A stretch of 64,000 nt of DNA from Pseudomonadota bacterium (GTDB lineage Bacteria; Pseudomonadota; Alphaproteobacteria; Sphingomonadales; Sphingomonadaceae): NCBI GenBank assembly GCA_021847605.1, contig JAJZQN010000002.1, positions 124,001 through 188,000 on the forward strand. The letters are read 5' to 3'. Numbering within the stretch: position 1 is the stretch's first letter; the number at the start of each line of letters is the position of its first letter. A program made the position numbers and the translations under genes. Positions 59,527 through 64,000 of this stretch are shown one piece after another. The notes beneath the pieces were generated by a model. That model saw only the letters and a program-made list of their open reading frames with translations, had not been told where the DNA came from and searched no databases.

Positions 59527-60270
59527 TCAGCGCTTCACCCTGATCTCGAACAATTTCGGCCAATTCTTGCCCGTGACGAACAGACGGTCCGCCTTCGCAT
59601 CATAAGCGATGCCGTTGGCCACCGCCTCACGATCCGTAACCTTGGCCGCTTTCAGCAGGGGGGCAACGTCGAGGAAATCGATCACCTTGCCGGTAGCCGG
59701 ATCGATCCGCGCGATGCGGCTATCATACCAGATATTGGCCCAGATTTCGCCCTTTACCCATTCCAGTTCGTTAAGGCGATCGAGCGGCCTACCCTGCCAC
59801 GTCACGTTGATCCGCCGCTGTTCGCTCAGCGTATCGGGATCGAGGAAGCGCAACTGGTCGCTGCCGTCGCTCATGATCAGGCTGTGGCCATCCTGTGTCA
59901 GCCCCCAGCCCTCCCCCTCATAGCGGAAATCGCCGATCGGCTTGAAATCCTTAAGCGTCCACACAAATCCGCGCCGGTGCCGCCAGGTCAGGCTGACCAG
60001 CCGGTCGCCCCAATTGACGATGCCTTCGCCGAAATAGGGACGGTCGAGAATGCGACGCTCCAGCACCTTGCCGGTCTTGAGATCGACCTTGCGGATTTCC
60101 GACTGCCCCTCCAGCCCCGTGCTTTCATAGAGTGCCCCATCGGCCAAAAACAGACCTTCGGTAAAGGCGGCGGAGTCATGCGGGTAGGATTTGACCAGCG
60201 TCCATGGCGTGTCTGCGATCGCGGGTCCGGCCATCAGCGCGCATAGCAGCGCGATCACGCGGCGCATCAT
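59527..60270 (-). CDS. glutaminyl-peptide cyclotransferase (plant/bacterial type)
   Basis: The protein has 247 residues. The signal peptide ends GPAIA; a five-bladed propeller family (glutamine cyclotransferase) follows: SYPHDSAAFTEGLFLADGALYESTGLEGQSEIRKVDLKTGKVLE and RLNELEWVKGEIWANIWYDSRIARIDPATGKVIDFLD. It converts N-terminal Gln to pyroglutamate in the periplasm. It overlaps ygfZ by 4 nt. Confidence 0.9.
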   Translation of the reverse strand: MMRRVIALLCALMAGPAIADTPWTLVKSYPHDSAAFTEGLFLADGALYESTGLEGQSEIRKVDLKTGKVLERRILDRPYFGEGIVNWGDRLVSLTWRHRRGFVWTLKDFKPIGDFRYEGEGWGLTQDGHSLIMSDGSDQLRFLDPDTLSEQRRINVTWQGRPLDRLNELEWVKGEIWANIWYDSRIARIDPATGKVIDFLDVAPLLKAAKVTDREAVANGIAYDAKADRLFVTGKNWPKLFEIRVKR

Positions 60271-61004
60271 TGGTCGGCCTGCTCCGCCATGGCGTTCGCC
60301 AACCAGTGCGGCAAGGTGGCAGGGTCCAGCCCCTCCACCCGGCGCAGCTCGATCGACAGGCCGATGTCATCGAGCGCGACACGCTGGCGTTTCGCGTCGG
60401 CCTGATCCAGCGGCACCGCGACCAGACGACGGCTCACCTTGTTGCGATAATGCATGCGGGCGGTGTTTTCCTGCCCGACATAGCAGCCCTTGTCATAATC
60501 GACGCCGCCCAGTTCCTCGGCATTGGTTTCCAGCCAGAGCGTCTGGTCCTGTCCGAGTTCGGCGATACCTTCGAACACACCGAGCGAAAGCCGGTGGGCG
60601 CGAAATGCCGCAGATACATCGCCATCCCCGGCAGGAGCGATCCAGCGATGGCCCAACGCAGGCAGGCGTGGGTCGAGTGGCCTGCCTGCCGCATCCAGCG
60701 CCCAATGCACCGCCAGCGCGTCGTCCCGCGCTATCGCGACCTTACGCCGCAGACGATAGATGGTGAGGCGCCGGGCCAGCGCATCGGCCTGTTCCGCCTC
60801 GCAATCGATCAGCACATCATCGCCATCGGCCCACAGGATGAAGTCGAACAGCGCCTTGCCCTGCGGCGTCAGCAGCCCGGTCCAGCGTGGCGCGCCATCG
60901 GTCAGCTTCACGACATCGCGGGTCAGCAGACCTTGCAGGAAAGGGCGGGCTTCCTCGCCCGAAATTCGAAGGATGGCGCGGTCGCGCAACATGGTGCCGG
61001 TCAT
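60267..61004 (-). CDS. ygfZ: tRNA-modifying/iron-sulfur-assisting folate protein YgfZ
   Basis: The protein has 245 residues. The signature K-G-C-Y-x-G-Q-E is intact in YDKGCYVGQENTARMHYR, with a GCV-T-like folate-binding fold. It supports repair or assembly of some Fe-S enzymes such as MiaB. ATG 61004 and a downstream ATG 60992 are both possible starts. Confidence 0.92.
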   Translation of the reverse strand: MTGTMLRDRAILRISGEEARPFLQGLLTRDVVKLTDGAPRWTGLLTPQGKALFDFILWADGDDVLIDCEAEQADALARRLTIYRLRRKVAIARDDALAVHWALDAAGRPLDPRLPALGHRWIAPAGDGDVSAAFRAHRLSLGVFEGIAELGQDQTLWLETNAEELGGVDYDKGCYVGQENTARMHYRNKVSRRLVAVPLDQADAKRQRVALDDIGLSIELRRVEGLDPATLPHWLANAMAEQADQ

Positions 61005-61083
61005 GGAACACAGGTAGGATGGCGGAACGACCGTGCCAAGCCGTCCCGACACCTGAATTTGCGTGTAGCCGAAGGAACGGACC

Positions 61084-62889
61084 TTAGCTCTCGTCACCCA
61101 TGCGCAGGGCAGCGATGAAGGCTTCCTGCGGAATCTGGACGCTGCCATATTCGCGCATCCGCTTCTTGCCTTCCTTCTGCTTGTCGAGCAGCTTCTTCTT
61201 GCGGCTGATGTCGCCGCCATAGCATTTGGCGGTCACGTCCTTGCGCATCGCGGCGATCGTCTCACGCGCGATCACCTTGCCGCCGATCGCCGCCTGAATC
61301 GGGATCTTGAACAGATGGCGGGGGATCAGATCCTTCAACCGCTCGCACATATGGCGGCCGCGCGCTTCGGCGGCGGAACGGTGAACGATCATCGACAGGG
61401 CATCGACCGGCTCGTTGTTGACGAGAATGCTCATCTTGACCAGATCGCCTTCCTGGCTGCCGGTCTGATGATAGTCGAAGCTGGCATAGCCCCGGCTGAT
61501 CGACTTCAGGCGGTCGTAGAAATCGAACACCACTTCGTTGAGCGGCAGATCGTACGTCACCTGCGCACGCCCGCCGACATAAGTCAGGTTCTTCTGCACG
61601 CCACGGCGATCCTGACACAGCTTCAGGATGGAACCGAGATATTCGTCCGGGCAATAGATCACCGCCTCGATCCACGGCTCCTCGATCATCTCGATATGGT
61701 TGGGATCGGGCATGTCGGCCGGGTTGTGCAGGTGAAGGACCGATCCGTCCTTCATATGCATGTCATAGACCACCGACGGGGCGGTCGTGATCAGGTCCAG
61801 ATCATATTCGCGGGTCAGCCGCTCCTGAATAATCTCCAGATGGAGTAGCCCCAGGAAGCCGCAGCGGAAGCCGAAGCCCAGCGCGGCGGAGGTTTCCATC
61901 TCGAAACTGAAGCTGGCATCGTTCAGGCGGAGCTTGCTGATCGAATCGCGCAGCTTTTCAAAATCATTGGCGTCGACCGGGAACAGGCCGCAAAACACCA
62001 CCGGCTGCACTTCCTTGAAGCCCGGCAGCGGCTTGGTCGCGCCATTCTTGACCGTGGTGATGGTGTCGCCGACGCGGGTCTGGGCGATTTCCTTGATCTG
62101 CGCGGTGATGAAACCGATCTCTCCGGCGGCCAGTTCGGGCAGCGCCTCAATCTTGGGGCGCATGCAGCCCACGCGGTCGATCAGATGTTCGGTGCCGCCG
62201 ATCATGAACTTGATCGCCTGCCCCTTCTTGATGACGCCGTTGACGACGCGCACCAGAATGACGACGCCCAGATAGGGGTCGTACCAGCTATCGACCAGCA
62301 TCGCCTCCAGCGGGGCGTTGCGGTCGCCCTTGGGCGGCGGAATCTTGGTGACGATGGCTTCGAGAATGTCGTCGATGCCGATGCCCGACTTCGCGCTGGC
62401 CAGCACCGCTTCCGACGCATCGAGGCCGATCACGTCCTCGATTTCCTTGCGCACCTTTTCCGGTTCGGCAGCGGGCAGATCGATCTTGTTCAGCACCGGC
62501 ACGATCTCATGATCATGCTCGATCGACTGATAGACGTTGGCCAGCGTCTGCGCCTCCACGCCCTGCGCCGCGTCCACGACCAGCAGCGCGCCCTCGCACG
62601 CGGCCAGACTGCGCGACACTTCATAGGCGAAGTCGACATGGCCCGGCGTGTCCATGAGGTTCAACTCATAGGTTTCGCCATTCTTGGCCGTATAGTCGAG
62701 GCGCACCGTCTGCGCCTTGATGGTGATGCCGCGTTCCTTCTCGATATCCATATTGTCGAGAACCTGCGCGCTCATTTCCCGGTCGGTCAGGCCGCCGGTG
62801 CGCTGAATCAGGCGATCGGCCAGAGTCGACTTGCCATGGTCGATATGGGCGATGATCGAGAAGTTACGAATATGCGAAAGGTCGGTCAT
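61084..62889 (-). CDS. lepA: elongation factor 4 (LepA)
   Basis: The protein has 601 residues. G1 [15 protein letters not shown]3 DTPGHVDF, G4 [12 protein letters not shown]; then domain II, the LepA-specific C-terminal domain and the tail [33 protein letters not shown]. It is a ribosome-binding GTPase that can back-translocate stalled ribosomes under ionic or temperature stress. Length and all motifs are normal. Confidence 0.97.
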   Translation of the reverse strand: MTDLSHIRNFSIIAHIDHGKSTLADRLIQRTGGLTDREMSAQVLDNMDIEKERGITIKAQTVRLDYTAKNGETYELNLMDTPGHVDFAYEVSRSLAACEGALLVVDAAQGVEAQTLANVYQSIEHDHEIVPVLNKIDLPAAEPEKVRKEIEDVIGLDASEAVLASAKSGIGIDDILEAIVTKIPPPKGDRNAPLEAMLVDSWYDPYLGVVILVRVVNGVIKKGQAIKFMIGGTEHLIDRVGCMRPKIEALPELAAGEIGFITAQIKEIAQTRVGDTITTVKNGATKPLPGFKEVQPVVFCGLFPVDANDFEKLRDSISKLRLNDASFSFEMETSAALGFGFRCGFLGLLHLEIIQERLTREYDLDLITTAPSVVYDMHMKDGSVLHLHNPADMPDPNHIEMIEEPWIEAVIYCPDEYLGSILKLCQDRRGVQKNLTYVGGRAQVTYDLPLNEVVFDFYDRLKSISRGYASFDYHQTGSQEGDLVKMSILVNNEPVDALSMIVHRSAAEARGRHMCERLKDLIPRHLFKIPIQAAIGGKVIARETIAAMRKDVTAKCYGGDISRKKKLLDKQKEGKKRMREYGSVQIPQEAFIAALRMGDES

Positions 62890-63035
62890 CGCGCGCCGAT
62901 AGCAGCAGTTAACGCCGCTGTCAGCAGGATCGCATGGTTAGTAGCGCCTTGAGGTCATGTTATTGTTGCTAGTCCTTTGCAATTAGCGCCATAAGCCGTT
63001 CAGACTTTCATCCAACCATATGAAGGAATAGGGGC

Positions 63036-63848
63036 ATGCTGAAGAGGGTTCTGGCTCTGGTCACATCGGCTTCGCTGATCGTGACACCGATGGTCGCAAC
63101 CGCGCAGACCAATATGAGTTCGTCAGGCAAGACCAACAAGGACGGTACGACCAAGGGGGCATCGTCGGCCCGCCGGTCGCAGGAGCGCGCGTCGCAGGAG
63201 ATTCCGCACTGCACCCGCAATCTGGGCACCGTGGCGATTGTCGAGCCGGACAATCAGTGGTGGCGTGAGCTTAATCTGGGCAGCCCCGAAGCCATTTTGA
63301 AGGTCTTCATCCAGCAGTCGGGCTGTTTCCGTATCGTCAACCGCGGCCGTTCGATGCAGAGCCGTGCGATGGAACGCGCCATGGCGGATGCGGGTGAATT
63401 GCAGGCCGGTTCCAACCTGGGCAAGGGTCAGGTGAAAGCCGCCGACTATTATCTGGAACCCGACATCGTGTCGTCGAATCGCAATTCGGGCGGCGGCGGC
63501 CTGGGCGGCGCACTCGGCGGCCTGATGGGTGGCACGTTCGGCGCGATCGCCGGCGGCCTTAACATCAAGAAGAAGGAAGCCAACGTCACCCTGTCGATCG
63601 TCAACGCCCGCACGACCGAGGAAGAGGCGCTGACCGAAGGCTATGCGCGCAAGACCGACATCGGCTTTGGCGGTGGCGGCGGTGCCGGCTGGTGGGGCGG
63701 TTTCGCCGCGGCCGGTGGCAGCAGCTATCAGAATACCGAAATCGGTCAGGTGATCGTGCTGGCCTATCTCGACGCCTATACCAAGATGGTGACGCAACTT
63801 GGCGGCCTGCCCGCCAATGCGGCGTCTGCCGCGCCCGTCGCACAATAA
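63036..63848 (+). CDS. CsgG/HfaB-like secreted protein
   Basis: The protein has 270 residues. A signal peptide (MLKRVLALVTSASLIVTPMVATAQ) is not followed by a lipobox, unlike CsgG itself. Core: LGTVAIVEPDNQWWRELNLGSPEAILKVFIQQSGCFRIVNRGRSMQSRAMERAMADAGELQAGSNLGKGQVKAADYYLEPDIV, then a Gly-rich segment (GGGGLGGALGGLMGGTFGAIAGGL) and NVTLSIVNARTTEEEALTEGYARK. It may assemble at the outer membrane, or only share the CsgG fold. Confidence 0.82.
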   Translation: MLKRVLALVTSASLIVTPMVATAQTNMSSSGKTNKDGTTKGASSARRSQERASQEIPHCTRNLGTVAIVEPDNQWWRELNLGSPEAILKVFIQQSGCFRIVNRGRSMQSRAMERAMADAGELQAGSNLGKGQVKAADYYLEPDIVSSNRNSGGGGLGGALGGLMGGTFGAIAGGLNIKKKEANVTLSIVNARTTEEEALTEGYARKTDIGFGGGGGAGWWGGFAAAGGSSYQNTEIGQVIVLAYLDAYTKMVTQLGGLPANAASAAPVAQ

Positions 63849-63869
63849 TCATCGTCGAAATGACGAAGG

Positions 63870-63901
63870 GGGCGCTGCCGATTACCGGCGGCGCCCTTTT
63901 T
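63870..63901. terminator. rho-independent terminator after the CsgG-like gene
   Basis: GGGCGCTGCCG and CGGCGGCGCCC pair (one wobble) around ATTAC, followed by TTTTT. It is shared with, or borders, the convergent gene at the right edge. Confidence 0.85.
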
Positions 63902-64000
63902 CATGCCGTGGCGACTATCGCTTGCCGTCGCAGGCGCCGCTTTTTCCACCACGCCAGAATGGCCTCCCCCGCAGGACGTTCCACAATGCGATTGATGATC
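63901..64000 (-). CDS. 3' end of an unidentified minus-strand gene (partial)
   Basis: A minus-strand frame enters from the right edge and stops at 63901-63903. The 32 visible residues (INRIVERPAGEAILAWWKK, then RRLRRQAIVATA) are basic with no identifiable domain. Reading frame and placement before a terminator support a gene, but its identity cannot be read. Confidence 0.4.
   Translation of the reverse strand, partial: IINRIVERPAGEAILAWWKKRRLRRQAIVATA

Overview
The window looks like chromosome from a sphingomonad alphaproteobacterium (Sphingobium/Sphingomonas-like). It is GC-rich and has four TonB-dependent receptors (one only as a C-terminal end), a yellow-carotenoid operon crtY-crtI-LOG-crtB, a TPR-sulfotransferase opposite a TonB receptor, an alphaproteobacterial ATP12 chaperone and many short palindromic intergenic repeats. 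I see no insertion sequence, phage or CRISPR array. The family assignment comes from gene content read by eye, without a database search.

Layout. 1-2.4 kb: the end of a TonB receptor, two stacked hairpins, and a secreted MGH1-like glycosidase with a discoidin domain. 2.4-6.8 kb: a TetR regulator, then aauB-mauE-mauD-aauA-cytochrome c, a compact tryptophan-tryptophylquinone (TTQ) aromatic amine dehydrogenase operon. 6.9-13.4 kb: an L,D-transpeptidase, an Lpp-like lipoprotein, a large TonB receptor and a divergent TPR-sulfotransferase. 13.5-23.1 kb: lptB, rpoN, a D-amino acid aminotransferase, a receiver-like/winged-helix regulator, tRNA-Val, a zinc-finger protein, TldD, a DUF924 protein, and glnK-amtB behind a near-perfect sigma-54 promoter. 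23.2-27.8 kb: the carotenoid operon, flanked by two inverted copies of one ~90-bp palindromic element. 28-29.4 kb: an RcnR-type metal sensor and a DmeF-type exporter. 30-34.2 kb: a DUF442 phosphatase, RecQ, a serine hydrolase and a ModE-like regulator.

34.2-38 kb: a MauG/MbnH-like di-haem enzyme and a small secreted His/Cys protein, divergent from a TonB receptor, with a G6 operator-like site between them. 38-45 kb: an integral-membrane protein divergent from a six-gene DUF4129-DUF4350-MoxR-DUF58-SpoIIM-RDD operon. 45-49.4 kb: a probable iron/haem uptake locus (EF-hand protein, DUF4198 protein, Fur-like box, haem-type TonB receptor, dedicated TonB). 49.4-50.5 kb: a ParD-like protein overlapping a methionine aminopeptidase, behind a perfect 11-bp inverted repeat. 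50.6-56.3 kb: a TPR protein, then crcB-rluC-paiB-HAD-small membrane protein-atp12, joined by five consecutive 4-nt overlaps, and a lipoprotein. 56.4-64 kb: rarD with an apparent CTG start, a decayed nuclease-like protein, a bacterial PH protein, an HNH-derived protein, glutaminyl cyclase, ygfZ, lepA, a CsgG-like protein and the 3' end of one more gene.

The most interesting parts are the TonB receptor/secreted protein/MbnH-like locus, which resembles a copper-acquisition triad but has a non-standard partner protein; the ParD-MetAP pair with its operator; and the aromatic amine dehydrogenase operon, which lacks mauG. Nitrogen control is linked within the window: rpoN and an apparent sigma-54 target, glnK-amtB, lie 7 kb apart, and amine oxidation by the aau operon would release ammonium.
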